Shown here in pieces: positions 7,419-15,820 of a stretch of DNA of 18,479 nt. The position numbers and the translations under genes were made by a program. The notes under the pieces were generated by a model. It did no database searches and was not told the DNA's origin. It worked only from the letters and a program-made list of their open reading frames with translations. Position 1 is the stretch's first letter. Every line of letters starts with the position of its first letter. The stretch is from Pseudomonadota bacterium (GTDB taxonomy: Bacteria; Pseudomonadota; Alphaproteobacteria; Sphingomonadales; Sphingomonadaceae), in assembly GCA_023433305.1 (NCBI GenBank), contig JAEZCZ010000041.1, positions 1 to 18,479 on the forward strand, read 5' to 3'.

Positions 7419-8060
7419 CTATTCGGCCGGTTGCAGTTCACGGGTTTCCTGCAGCTCAGCGCGAGCCTCCCAAATGATTTGGATGCCGCCGGAGATGCCC
7501 AGCGCCGCCAGCACCGCCGCCACTATCAGGTCCGGCCACGCCGTGCCGGTTCCGAAGACACCCACCGCCGCCGCCACGACGGCGACATTGCCAATCGCGT
7601 CGTTTCGCGAGCAGATCCATACCGAGCGCATGTTCGCGTCGCCCGAGCGGAAGCGGTAGAGGATCAGTGCAACGCCGACGTTCGCCAGCAGCGCCAACAG
7701 ACCGATAATGCCCATCGTCTCTGCATGCGGCGTTGCACCTTCGAAAACGGCGTGCGCGCTGCTTCCCAGCACCCACAGACCAAGCACAAGAAGCGTTGCG
7801 CCCTTGAACAGCGCAGCGCGTGCGCGCCAGATCAAGGCAAGCCCAGCGACCGCCAGGCTGATCGCGTAATTCGCCGCATCACCGAAGAAGTCGAGGGCAT
7901 CGGCCATCAGCGCGCGAGAATCCGAGGTCGCGCCCGCGACAATCTCGACGCCGAACATTCCAAAGTTCACCGCGAGTGCGATCCAGAGCGCGCGCCGCCA
8001 GCGCGGATCGTTGTTCCCGCCTGCGTCCGAACATGAGTTGTTGCAGCACAACGCTGCCAT
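7419..8060 (-). CDS. Short cation diffusion facilitator (CDF) metal transporter 1
   Basis: This is a predicted proton-coupled exporter of divalent metal from cytoplasm to periplasm. At 213 residues it has the transmembrane domain only and lacks the usual C-terminal cytoplasmic domain (YiiP is about 300). The N-terminus is Cys-rich (CCNNSC, residues 5-10). Helix 2 has the metal-site pair D57xxxD61 (LDFFGDA). Helix 5 has SRNDAIGN, where D154 and N158 align with YiiP D157 and its following Asn, but the YiiP H153 position is Cys150. The ATG at 8060 follows AGGAGAGG at a suitable distance. The gene is divergent from the MerR regulator and sits behind its operator, so induction by metal is likely. 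Product names such as CzcD-like would overstate the metal specificity. Confidence 0.87.
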   Translation of the reverse strand: MAALCCNNSCSDAGGNNDPRWRRALWIALAVNFGMFGVEIVAGATSDSRALMADALDFFGDAANYAISLAVAGLALIWRARAALFKGATLLVLGLWVLGSSAHAVFEGATPHAETMGIIGLLALLANVGVALILYRFRSGDANMRSVWICSRNDAIGNVAVVAAAVGVFGTGTAWPDLIVAAVLAALGISGGIQIIWEARAELQETRELQPAE

Positions 8061-8094
8061 GTTGCCTCTCCTGGATATTCCTGAGTCGGCTTCT

Positions 8095-8125
8095 CATATG
8101 CTGTCTGTAGCAACTACAGGGTCAA
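8095..8125 (-). promoter_or_regulatory. MerR-type promoter and operator driving CDF 1
   Basis: Read on the minus strand: TTGACC (-35, 8125-8120), 19-bp spacer, CATATG (-10, 8100-8095). The spacer contains the perfect dyad CTGTAG-TTG-CTACAG (8119-8105). An over-long 19-20 bp spacer holding such a dyad is the hallmark of MerR-family promoters, and this dyad closely matches CadR, PbrR and ZntR sites. The bound regulator is expected to untwist the spacer when metal is present. The -35 box ends only a few bases from the regulator's own start, so it may also repress itself. Confidence 0.85.
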
Positions 8126-8130
8126 GAGCT

Positions 8131-8556
8131 GTGCCACTGAAAATCGGCGATCTGGCAAAAGCCACTGGCACGAAGGTCGAAACCGTCCGGTATTACGAGC
8201 GCATCGGGCTTCTGCCCGCACCGGAGCGGACAAGCGGCAACTACCGCAGCTACACGCCAGCCCATCTGGACCGACTGAACTTCATCCGCCACGCGCGCGG
8301 GCTCGGCTTCGAGATCGCGAACATCCGCTCGCTGCTCGACCTGGCCGATGAGCCGGAGCGCGATTGTGCCGAGGTCGATCGCATTGCCTCCGGCCACTTG
8401 CGGGCAGTCGAGGACAAGATCGCGCGGCTGGCCGTGCTGCGTGACGAGTTGAGCCGCATGGTCGGGCAGTGTCGCGGTGGGCACGTCGGTAGCTGCCGCA
8501 TCATGGAAGTGCTCGCCGACCACACACTGTGCTCGAGCGACCACGGCGGCAACTGA
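8131..8556 (+). CDS. MerR-family metal-responsive regulator (CadR/PbrR/ZntR type)
   Basis: This DNA-binding activator should switch on the divergent CDF gene when it binds a soft or borderline divalent metal. From the GTG at 8131 it has 141 residues, the family length. The N-terminal winged helix-turn-helix contains TVRYYERIGLLP (18-29) and the wing NYRSYTP (37-43). The dimer helix follows, with Cys79 in the ERDCAEV context, and the C-terminal loop holds Cys114, His118, Cys122 and Cys134. ZntR uses Cys79, Cys114, Cys115, His119 and Cys124, so the set fits a Zn/Cd/Pb sensor. Upstream in-frame codons to 8011 would run through the operator and the CDF start, so they are unlikely to be coding. 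The gene ends 12 bp from the convergent second CDF gene. Confidence 0.9.
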   Translation: MPLKIGDLAKATGTKVETVRYYERIGLLPAPERTSGNYRSYTPAHLDRLNFIRHARGLGFEIANIRSLLDLADEPERDCAEVDRIASGHLRAVEDKIARLAVLRDELSRMVGQCRGGHVGSCRIMEVLADHTLCSSDHGGN

Positions 8557-8567
8557 GAGATGCCTGG

Positions 8568-9191
8568 TCAGAACGGGCCCTTGTGCTCGGTCCCCTTCTC
8601 ATCGTGCTTGTCCATATGCGCGTCCCGAAGAATATCGACGCTACCGTAAAGTGCGATGCATGCCACCGCGATCCCGACCACCAGGTCCGGCCAGTTCGCG
8701 CCAGTGAGCAGAACCACGATGCCTGCGAGGATAATGCCGCCGTTCGCCACGAAATCGTTGAAGCTGAACGTCGTGGCGGCGCGCAGGTTGACGTCGTTGT
8801 GCTTGAGCTTCTTGAGCAGCCGCAGCGAGATGAGATTTACCACCGCAGCAATCGCAGCCATCCCCATCATTGCGAGGCCGCCCGGCTCCGAACCTTCGAT
8901 GAACCGGCGGACGGCATCCGCGACGACCCCGACCCCGAAGATCAGCAGCATCACGCCGGAGAAACGCGCCGCTCCGCGCTTCCACGTCCGCGATCTCGTC
9001 AGTGCGAGCAGGCTCAATGCGTAAACGGCGGCGTCCGACGAGTTGTCGAGGCCGTTAGCAAGCAGGGCGTTGGAATCGCCTATGTAGGCGACGACGAAAA
9101 AGCCGGCAGCGATGGCGACGTTAAGCCACAGCACGATCCACAACGTGCGCCGCTTCTCGGTCGAGCCGAGGTCGAGGTCTGTTTCGCTCAA
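8568..9191 (-). CDS. Short CDF metal transporter 2, last gene of the czc operon
   Basis: This is a predicted inner-membrane divalent cation exporter related to CDF 1 and likewise lacking the cytoplasmic domain. Helix 2 carries D49NSSD53. Helix 5 reads FSFNDFVANGG, keeping D146 and N150, but Phe142 occupies the YiiP His153 position, so one of the four usual ligands of the transport site is missing. The tail is His-rich (HMDKHDEKGTEHKG). A TTG at 9191 is preferred because AGGAG lies seven bases upstream (9203-9199). An alternative TTG at 9218 overlaps the end of czcA but has no ribosome site. Either start makes the gene the distal member of the czcCBA operon, where it would feed cytoplasmic metal to the periplasmic efflux pump. 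Confidence 0.85.
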   Translation of the reverse strand: MSETDLDLGSTEKRRTLWIVLWLNVAIAAGFFVVAYIGDSNALLANGLDNSSDAAVYALSLLALTRSRTWKRGAARFSGVMLLIFGVGVVADAVRRFIEGSEPGGLAMMGMAAIAAVVNLISLRLLKKLKHNDVNLRAATTFSFNDFVANGGIILAGIVVLLTGANWPDLVVGIAVACIALYGSVDILRDAHMDKHDEKGTEHKGPF

Positions 9192-9210
9192 GTGACTGCT
9201 CCTGTTGCGT

Positions 9211-12200
9211 TTACCCAAGATCCAGCGCTTCGCGGCGTTCCGCCGGAGTCAGGTTTCGACGAATGCGGTCCCGCCACTCCTTGCGCCAATTGCGGTCGGC
9301 CCAGCGCGGATCGAGGACCAGTCGCGCGATCGACGGAAGCACGAACAGCGTAAGTGCGGTTGCCGTGATGAGACCGCCGATGACCACAGTGGCGAGCGGC
9401 CGCTGGACCTCAGCGCCGGTTCCGGTGGCGATCGCCATTGGAACGAACCCGAGCGATGCCACCAGCGCGGTCATCAGCACCGGGCGTAGGCGGGCGAGCG
9501 AGCCGTCTGCGATAGCCTCCTCGAGCGGCATTCCGCGTGCCAGGCGCTGGCGGATGGCGGTCATCATCACCAAGCCGTTGAGCACCGCAACGCCGGAGAG
9601 AGCGATGAAACCGACGGCCGCCGAGATCGAGAACGGCATTCCCCGCAAGGCCAGAGCGAATACTCCGCCGGCCAGCGCCATCGGGATCGCAGTTATGACC
9701 GCAAGCGCGGGCACCCATCCGCCAAGCGCAGCGTAGAGCAGCAAAAGGATGAGAGCGAGGCAGGCCGGCACCACGATTGCTAGGCGTGCTTGCGCGGCTT
9801 GCAGATTCTCGTACTGACCACCCCACTCGATGAAGGCCCCCCCAGGCAGCGTCACTTGCTCTTCGACTGCCGCACGGGCTTCCTCGACGAAGGAGCCGAG
9901 ATCGCGCCCGCGCACGTTGGCCGAGACGATCACGACCCGTCTCCCTTCCTCCCGGCGCACTTCTGCGAGACCATCGACGACGCTGAACGACGCGAGCGAG
10001 CGCAGCGGCACTGTCGCGCCGCTCGGCAACCGGATCGGCAGTGCGCCGATGCGGTCGAAATCATTACGCGCCGCATCGGAGAGCCGCACGACCACATCGA
10101 AACGCCGGTCGCCCTCGAAGACGAGCCCGGCGGGCCGGCCGCCAAGGGCAATCGCCACCGTTTGAGCAACATCTTCGACGCTCAGGCCATATCGCGCGAT
10201 GGCTGTGCGATCGAAAGCGATGTCCAGCGTGGGGAAGCCAGTCACTTGCTGCGCCCGAACATCGGCCGCACCCTCGATTCCGTTCAGGACTTCCGTCACC
10301 TCGCCGGCGGTTGCGGCGAGCTGTTCGAGATCGTCGCCATAGAGTTTCACGGCGACATCGCCGCGCACGCCGGCGATCAGTTCGTTGAAGCGCAGTTCGA
10401 TAGGCTGGCTGAACTCGTAGAGGTTTCCGACCAGGTCGCCGAGGCTTTCCTCCATCTCCTCGACCAACTCGTCCTTAGGCAGTGATGGGTCGGGCCAATC
10501 CTCGCGGGGTTTCAGGATCACGTAGCCATCCGAGATGTTCGGCGGCATTGGATCGCTGGCGACTTCGGCCGTGCCGGTGCGCGAGAAAACAAGCGCGACT
10601 TGCGGAAATTGCTCTATCCGATCCTCGATCTGGCGCTGCATTTTGAGCGAGGTTTCGAGCGGGGTTGAAGGAATGCGAAGCCCCTGCACGGCGACGTTCT
10701 GCTCGTCGAGCTGCGGCGTGAACTCGCTGCCGAGGAACGAGAACACGACCGCTGCCAGCGCGAATAGGCCCATACCAGCGCCGATCACCGGCCACGGACG
10801 CGCGATCGCCCGCCGCACCGCAGGACCGTAGCGCTCCTTGGCGGCGCGGATCGGCCGCACTTCCTTCTCGGATATTCGCTTGTTCAGCAGCACCGCGACC
10901 ATCGCCGGCACGAAGGTCAACGAGAGAACAAACGCCGACGCGAGCGCGAGCATGACCGTGATGGCCATCGGCGAAAAGGTCTTGCCCTCGACCCCGGTGA
11001 AGGTCAGCAGCGGCGCATAAACGAGCAGGATGATCGCCTGGCCATAAACAGTCGGCTTGATCATCTCCTGCGCGGCGAGCCGGGTTTCGGTCAGCCGTTC
11101 TCCCAGGGTCAGCAGCCGCCCTTCGACGTGCTGCCGCGCCGCCAGGCGCGCAACCGAGTTTTCGACGATAATCACCGCGCCATCGACGATCAGGCCAAAA
11201 TCGAGTGCACCCAGACTCATCAGGTTGCCCGAGACGCCGAGCCGGTTCATGCCGATCGCGGCCATCAGCATCGACAGCGGAATGACCAGCGCGGCGATAA
11301 GCGCCGCGCGAAAGTTGCCGAGCAGCAAGAACAGCACCGCAATGACCAGCAGCGCGCCTTCGACGAGGTTCTTCTCGACGGTGGCGATCGTGGCATCCAC
11401 GAGCGTGGCGCGGTTGTAGACCACCAGTGCCCGCACACCATCGGGAAGCGAAGCGCGAACCTCCTCGAGGCGTTCGGCCGCCGCGGCGGACACCGTGCGG
11501 CTGTTCTCGCCGCTGCGCATCAGCACCGTGCCGATCACCGCCTCTTCCCCGTTCAGCGAAGCCGCGCCGGTGCGCAACTCGCCGCCGATGCTGACGCTTG
11601 CGACGTCGCCGATGCGCACGGGAACGCCCTCGCGCGTGGAAACTACCACTTGCTCGATGTCGGAGATGCCGCCGAGCCGCGCATCGACCCGAACCAGCAG
11701 AGCCTCGCCTGCACGATCGACGAAGTTGGCGCCTTCGGCGAGGTTCGCGCGCTCAAGCGTATCGATCAGCTCGTCGAACGCCACGCCGTAGCCAGCGAGG
11801 CGCGCCGGATCCGGCTCGACCAGGTACTGTTTCTCATAGCCGCCGATCGAATCGATCCCGGCGACACCCGAGATATCGCGCATCAGCGGCGCGACGACCC
11901 AGTCCTGCACACTGCGCAGATAAGCGGCCCGGGCGACCGGCGTCGTCAGCCGCTGGCCTTCCTCGGTTACGAAGCTGCCGTCCGGTTGCCATCCGGTAGC
12001 GGCCCCCTTTGGCGCGCCTCTCCCCTCGGGATGGATGTACTCGACCACATACATCAGCACTTCGCCGAGTCCGGTCGAGATCGGCCCCATTGTCGGTTCC
12101 GCCCCCTCGGGAAGTGAGGAGCCGATCGCGACCAGCCGCTCGCTGACCTGCTGGCGCGCGAAATAGAGGTCGGTCCCTTCCTCGAAGACTGCCGTCACCT

Positions 12201-12519
12201 GGCTGAAGCCGTTGCGCGAAATCGAGCGGGTCATGTCGAGCCCCTCGATCCCGGCGAGGCCGGTCTCGATCGGATAAGTGACCTGCGTCTCCACCTGCGC
12301 CGGCGACAGCGCGGGGGCCACGGTGTTGATCTGCACCTGCGTGTTGGTGATGTCCGGCACCGCATCGATCGGCAGGCGGAGAAGGTTCAGCGCGCCGATC
12401 ACGGCTGCGACTGCGGTCAGGGCGATCACCGCCCACCGGAACCGCACCGCCAGGTCAAGGATGATGCCGATCAGCCCTTCGCGAGAAGGCGGGCCGCTCG
12501 TGGTTTCATCAGTGGCCAT
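9211..12519 (-). CDS. czcA: CzcA-type heavy-metal RND efflux pump
   Basis: This is the inner-membrane proton antiporter of a tripartite CzcCBA complex that exports divalent cations (Co, Zn, Cd class). The 1102-residue protein starts at ATG 12519, following AAGGAAAG, inside the last codons of czcB (11-bp overlap). N-terminal helix 1 is followed by LPIDAVPDITNTQVQI (about 49-64), typical of the HME-RND class. Helix 4 has DFGLIVDGAVIIVEN (440-454) with Asp440, Asp446 and Glu453, the proton-relay residues of CzcA-type pumps. A further run after helix 10 (FIALSGVAVLNGLVMM) also fits. Residues about 163-200 contain an extra loop, rich in Gly and Pro, not present in the Cupriavidus CzcA I recall. 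Metal specificity between Czc and Cus classes favours Czc by gene order and neighbours, though this is inferred. Confidence 0.92.
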   Translation of the reverse strand: MATDETTSGPPSREGLIGIILDLAVRFRWAVIALTAVAAVIGALNLLRLPIDAVPDITNTQVQINTVAPALSPAQVETQVTYPIETGLAGIEGLDMTRSISRNGFSQVTAVFEEGTDLYFARQQVSERLVAIGSSLPEGAEPTMGPISTGLGEVLMYVVEYIHPEGRGAPKGAATGWQPDGSFVTEEGQRLTTPVARAAYLRSVQDWVVAPLMRDISGVAGIDSIGGYEKQYLVEPDPARLAGYGVAFDELIDTLERANLAEGANFVDRAGEALLVRVDARLGGISDIEQVVVSTREGVPVRIGDVASVSIGGELRTGAASLNGEEAVIGTVLMRSGENSRTVSAAAAERLEEVRASLPDGVRALVVYNRATLVDATIATVEKNLVEGALLVIAVLFLLLGNFRAALIAALVIPLSMLMAAIGMNRLGVSGNLMSLGALDFGLIVDGAVIIVENSVARLAARQHVEGRLLTLGERLTETRLAAQEMIKPTVYGQAIILLVYAPLLTFTGVEGKTFSPMAITVMLALASAFVLSLTFVPAMVAVLLNKRISEKEVRPIRAAKERYGPAVRRAIARPWPVIGAGMGLFALAAVVFSFLGSEFTPQLDEQNVAVQGLRIPSTPLETSLKMQRQIEDRIEQFPQVALVFSRTGTAEVASDPMPPNISDGYVILKPREDWPDPSLPKDELVEEMEESLGDLVGNLYEFSQPIELRFNELIAGVRGDVAVKLYGDDLEQLAATAGEVTEVLNGIEGAADVRAQQVTGFPTLDIAFDRTAIARYGLSVEDVAQTVAIALGGRPAGLVFEGDRRFDVVVRLSDAARNDFDRIGALPIRLPSGATVPLRSLASFSVVDGLAEVRREEGRRVVIVSANVRGRDLGSFVEEARAAVEEQVTLPGGAFIEWGGQYENLQAAQARLAIVVPACLALILLLLYAALGGWVPALAVITAIPMALAGGVFALALRGMPFSISAAVGFIALSGVAVLNGLVMMTAIRQRLARGMPLEEAIADGSLARLRPVLMTALVASLGFVPMAIATGTGAEVQRPLATVVIGGLITATALTLFVLPSIARLVLDPRWADRNWRKEWRDRIRRNLTPAERREALDLG

Positions 12520-13690
12520 GTTCGGCGCTTTCCTTTTCGAGTTCGGCCTTGAGGAGAAAGGCATTCTCGGTCGCGATCACCGTTCCCGGCTCGAGACCGG
12601 CGGTGATGGTCGCCCGGCCGGCGGAGCGTGTCCCGACGGTCACGGCCTGTGTCTGGAAACCGCTCTCCACCTGGCGGAACACGACTTCGCGACCCTCGAC
12701 GGTCTGGACCGCGTCCTCCTGGACGGAGACGACGTTCGCCTCCACCTCGCCCGAGGGCCGGATGCGGGCTTCGAGGAACGCCCCCGGACGCACACCCGGT
12801 ATCGAGCCCGCGACAGAGATCACGGCCGTCGCGGTGCGGTTCTCGGCGTCCACCGCAGGCGTGAGCGAGCGGACCCTTCCGCCGATTTCCCGCCCATCCG
12901 GGAGCACCAGCGTCGCCTCGTCTCCTGGCCGGATGCGCGCGATGTCTGCGGCGGGCACGGCGACCTCGACCTGAAGCGCAGACGGGTTGACCACCCGGTA
13001 GAGCTCGTCGCCGGCGTTGACGAAGGCGCCTAGCACCGCTGGCGCCGCAGTCACGCGGCCGCTTATCGGGCTTGTGACCGCAAGGGACCGGCCGTCTCTG
13101 CTGACACCTGCGGCAGCGACAGCAGCTTGCGCGCGTTGCAATTCCGACCGGGCAACAGCGAGGTTTGCTTGCGCCGCTTCGAGGTCCTGGCGCGCTGTCA
13201 CGTTCGCGTCGAACAGGCGCTGCTCGCGCTCGTAAACGGCAGTCAATTCGTTGACCCGCGCCTGCGCCGCGCTGAGCTGCGCCGCCAGACTTGCCGCCTC
13301 AGCGCTCTCGATGCGCGCGACCGTCTCGCCTCGTCCGACATAGTCGCCGAGCGTTTTGGAGAGACTACGCACGATGCCCGAGGCCCTGGCATCGAGCCGG
13401 GCGGTTCCCGTTGGCCGCGCCGCGACAGTTGCCGGGAACACCAGCTCCACAGCCGAGCCCTGCTGCACCCTCGCCACTTCGATCTCGGAACTGGCAAGCT
13501 GCTGCGGCGTGATCGCCACGAAGCCTTCCGGGGCTTCGCCTTCTTCGTGGCCTTCCTCAGCGTGCTCCCCCTCCGCGGCGCGCTCTGCCTCTGCGGCACG
13601 CTCGTCGGTCGCCGCCGGCCAGAGCACCAGCAATAGAATCAGAGCGAGCAGGATCGCGCCCCCAGCGAGCGCCAATGTCTTCCGGTTCAT
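12509..13690 (-). CDS. czcB: CzcB-type periplasmic adaptor (membrane fusion protein)
   Basis: This protein links the CzcA pump to the outer-membrane channel. It has an N-terminal membrane anchor (LALAGGAILLALILLLVLWP), then an acidic His-bearing stretch (EGEHAEEGHEEGEAPEG) that may bind metal. The lipoyl/barrel halves follow (ARASGIVRSLSKTLGDYVGRGE and TSPISGRVTAAPAVLGAFVNAG) around an Ala-rich coiled-coil hairpin (about residues 130-190), and a beta-barrel and membrane-proximal domain close the protein, which ends EHGH. The ATG at 13690 has AAGGA seven bases upstream. An ATG at 13705 forms a 4-bp ATGA overlap with the czcC stop and is also possible, giving 398 residues. Tight overlaps with czcC and czcA indicate translational coupling. 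Confidence 0.92.
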   Translation of the reverse strand: MNRKTLALAGGAILLALILLLVLWPAATDERAAEAERAAEGEHAEEGHEEGEAPEGFVAITPQQLASSEIEVARVQQGSAVELVFPATVAARPTGTARLDARASGIVRSLSKTLGDYVGRGETVARIESAEAASLAAQLSAAQARVNELTAVYEREQRLFDANVTARQDLEAAQANLAVARSELQRAQAAVAAAGVSRDGRSLAVTSPISGRVTAAPAVLGAFVNAGDELYRVVNPSALQVEVAVPAADIARIRPGDEATLVLPDGREIGGRVRSLTPAVDAENRTATAVISVAGSIPGVRPGAFLEARIRPSGEVEANVVSVQEDAVQTVEGREVVFRQVESGFQTQAVTVGTRSAGRATITAGLEPGTVIATENAFLLKAELEKESAEHGH

Positions 13691-13701
13691 GATGATGTCC
13701 T

Positions 13702-14949
13702 TCATTGCGCGGCCAGCCGGATGAGGCGCGCGGCAGCGCGCCCTTCCGCTTCGCGAGCGTCGGTCAACGAGCGGCGTATCCCGTCGCGAGCCTCTGCGGC
13801 GGCGAGCACCTCGATCAGCGGGAACCTGCCGTTGCGGTAGCCGATCTGGGCGAGACGGAGCGCTTCTTCGGCTTGCGGCAACGAGTCGCTTGCAAGCGTA
13901 TCGGCCTTGGCCTCGGCGGCGAGGTAGTCGGCGCGGACTTGCGCCACGTCGCGGCGGTAGTCGGCCAGCGCGACCGCCTCGCGGGCGGACGCGGCCCTGA
14001 CGCGCGCCTCGGCCGCGGCGATGTTACCCTGGTTTCGATTGCGCAGCGGCAACGGGATCGACACGCCAACCAGAAATGCCTGATCGTCGCTCTCCTCGAA
14101 CCGGCGGACGCCTGCCGACACCGTCGGATCAGGCATGCGCAGCGAACGCTCGCGCGCCACTTCGGCTTGCAAAGCTTCCCGTTCGGCGCCGGCAAGACGA
14201 AGCTCGATACCGCTGTAATCGGCGAGCAGTTCGTAGGGCGGCTCGATGTCGGGAAAGGTTGTGGGGACCTCGGGCGCGCGTTGCTCCCCCCAACGCGCGC
14301 CAAGACCGAAGCGTGCGGCGAGCGCCTCGGCCTGGGCGGCCTTCAACTCGGCTTCCGACTCCGCCAGCTCGGATTGCGCTCTCAGCGCCCGTAGCGGCGG
14401 TTCGCGGCCGACATCCACCAGCACTCCGGCGATCCGCGCCAGTTCGCGGTCGCGCTCGACGATGTCTTGCGCCAGTTCCACCCGCGCCTGCGCCGCGACA
14501 GCTGCGACATAGCGCTCCCGCACCGCCAAGGCGAGTTCGGCCTGCGCCAACTCACCTCGCAAGTTGGCGACCGCAAGTTCGGCCTCGGCGGCCCGAACGC
14601 GCGCACCGCGCTTACCCCCCAGCTCGATCGGCAGGCTGGCGGCTAGCGTGAACTCGGTCGCCTGTAATCCCGAGAAGATCCCCGTTCCGGCGACATTCTC
14701 GACTTCAACGGAGATCTCCGGGTTCGGCCGCAACGCGGCTTGGCCAACGAGCGCTTCGGCGGCCACGACATCTTCCTGCGGCCCGACAATTCGCGGGTTG
14801 GTAGTCTCGCCTCCGCCGGCACCAACGCCGGAAAGCTGAAGCGCCTCCACCAACGTTAGTGTCTCGCCTGTTTGCGACGCCGCCGTCGCCGGCCAGGTCG
14901 CCAGGGCCAGCCCCGCCAGGAGGGGCCCCCGCAAGTTCAGCAATTTCAT
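13702..14949 (-). CDS. czcC: CzcC-type outer membrane factor (TolC superfamily)
   Basis: This is the trimeric outer-membrane channel of the CzcCBA complex. The ATG at 14949 gives a 415-residue protein with a signal peptide (LLAGLALATWPATAAS). The mature N-terminus has the family pattern TLVEAL, then LRPNPEISVEVENVAGTG, LASLPIELGGKRGARV, and two long Ala/Glu/Arg-rich coiled-coil repeats characteristic of outer membrane efflux proteins. The frame remains open upstream to 14988, but that would place extra residues before the signal peptide. A weak GGGA precedes the ATG. The stop overlaps the possible czcB start by ATGA. Confidence 0.9.
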   Translation of the reverse strand: MKLLNLRGPLLAGLALATWPATAASQTGETLTLVEALQLSGVGAGGGETTNPRIVGPQEDVVAAEALVGQAALRPNPEISVEVENVAGTGIFSGLQATEFTLAASLPIELGGKRGARVRAAEAELAVANLRGELAQAELALAVRERYVAAVAAQARVELAQDIVERDRELARIAGVLVDVGREPPLRALRAQSELAESEAELKAAQAEALAARFGLGARWGEQRAPEVPTTFPDIEPPYELLADYSGIELRLAGAEREALQAEVARERSLRMPDPTVSAGVRRFEESDDQAFLVGVSIPLPLRNRNQGNIAAAEARVRAASAREAVALADYRRDVAQVRADYLAAEAKADTLASDSLPQAEEALRLAQIGYRNGRFPLIEVLAAAEARDGIRRSLTDAREAEGRAAARLIRLAAQ

Positions 14950-15011
14950 GATGCATCCCGTTTGCCTGAAGACCAGAGCAATCAGCACCGCGACGTGCGG
15001 CGCGCGTCAGA

Positions 15012-15365
15012 TCAGGCGCGGGGCGGTCGGTTCGGCGTGTCGGTTACAACAGGTTCGAGCGCCCTGTCGTGAACTCCGGCAGGCAATACGATTGTCCAGT
15101 CGTAAGCGGGCATCTGCGCGTTATTGGCAATTGCCTGCGATCCGTGATGGCAATGGCCGTGTGCGCAAAAACCGTGTTGATCGGGTTGTCCGTCCGGCTG
15201 GTTCTCGTCGGCGTCCGCGTGCAGCTCGAATGATGCCGAGGCCGATGCGATGGCGATCTCCGGTTCGCACGCGGCAGCTTCGATGGCGCCCCCAAGCACC
15301 ATTGCGAGGAGGAGCAGGAGGACGGCAACGGACCTCTTGGCTGCAAAGCGCACATCAGCGAGCAT
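15012..15365 (-). CDS. Small periplasmic His/Cys-rich protein, CzcI-like
   Basis: The 117-residue product has a signal peptide (RSVAVLLLLLAMVLGGAIEAAA) and a mature segment with a metal-binding-looking cluster HGFCAHGHCHHG (residues 64-75: two Cys, five His). It lies 62 bp upstream of czcC on the same strand. In Cupriavidus a small periplasmic protein, CzcI, precedes czcC in the same position, and the cluster supports the analogy, but overall similarity is too weak for a firm name. A role in periplasmic metal binding or in tuning czc expression is inference. It is probably the first gene of the operon. The ATG lacks a clear ribosome site, so the start is uncertain. Confidence 0.65.
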   Translation of the reverse strand: MLADVRFAAKRSVAVLLLLLAMVLGGAIEAAACEPEIAIASASASFELHADADENQPDGQPDQHGFCAHGHCHHGSQAIANNAQMPAYDWTIVLPAGVHDRALEPVVTDTPNRPPRA

Positions 15366-15455
15366 CGCGGGCCCATTAGCAGAGGAAGACTTGCGAGTCA
15401 GTAGACGACGAGCGAGGAGCGCTGTGAACCTCTAACCCACGCGACATGCCAACCT

Positions 15456-15779
15456 TTACGTTGGCCTCGGCCCCCAGAGAATGACTGCCGCGCCGATGAG
15501 GCAGATCACCGCACCCAGGACATCCCATCGATCCGGCTTTGCACCTTCGACCAACCACAACCAGCAGAGCGCCGAGACGATGTAGACGCCGCCATAGGCA
15601 GCATAAGTCCGGCCGGCATGTTCAGCATCGACCAATGTGAGCAGATAGGCGAAAATGCAAAGCGAGACGACGCCGGGAACGAGCCACAAGGGCGATTTGT
15701 CCAGCCTCAACCAGGCCCAGAACGCGAAGCAACCCGCGATTTCAGCCAGCGCTGCACCAATGTAGGCGAGGACCGTCAT
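15456..15779 (-). CDS. YnfA / UPF0060 family small membrane protein
   Basis: From the ATG at 15779 the product has 107 residues, the standard UPF0060 length. Four predicted helices are visible: VLAYIGAALAEIAGCFAFWAW, then LWLVPGVVSLCIFAYLLTLV, YGGVYIVSALCWLWLVEG and DVLGAVICLIGAAVILW. The family signatures AEIAGCF, GRTYAAYGGVYI and a PDRWD turn are clear. The family resembles small multidrug resistance transporters, and YnfA has been linked to drug efflux in enteric bacteria; the physiological substrate is unsettled. It precedes the czc operon on the same strand, with about 90 bp between. Codons upstream to 15815 are open but precede the conserved start. Confidence 0.9.
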   Translation of the reverse strand: MTVLAYIGAALAEIAGCFAFWAWLRLDKSPLWLVPGVVSLCIFAYLLTLVDAEHAGRTYAAYGGVYIVSALCWLWLVEGAKPDRWDVLGAVICLIGAAVILWGPRPT

Positions 15780-15820
15780 CGCTGGAGCGATGGCAGGACA
15801 ATGCAAATCCGGCAAACATT

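Noticed and set aside
8011..8130. Upstream extension of the MerR regulator to 8011
   Set aside because: It would place coding sequence across the operator and into the divergent CDF gene, and MerR proteins start near the GTG at 8131.
11128..12117. Plus-strand open frame of 329 codons inside the pump gene
   Set aside because: It lies antisense to czcA, whose motifs are clear, and is rich in Arg, His and Asp without any domain-like pattern.
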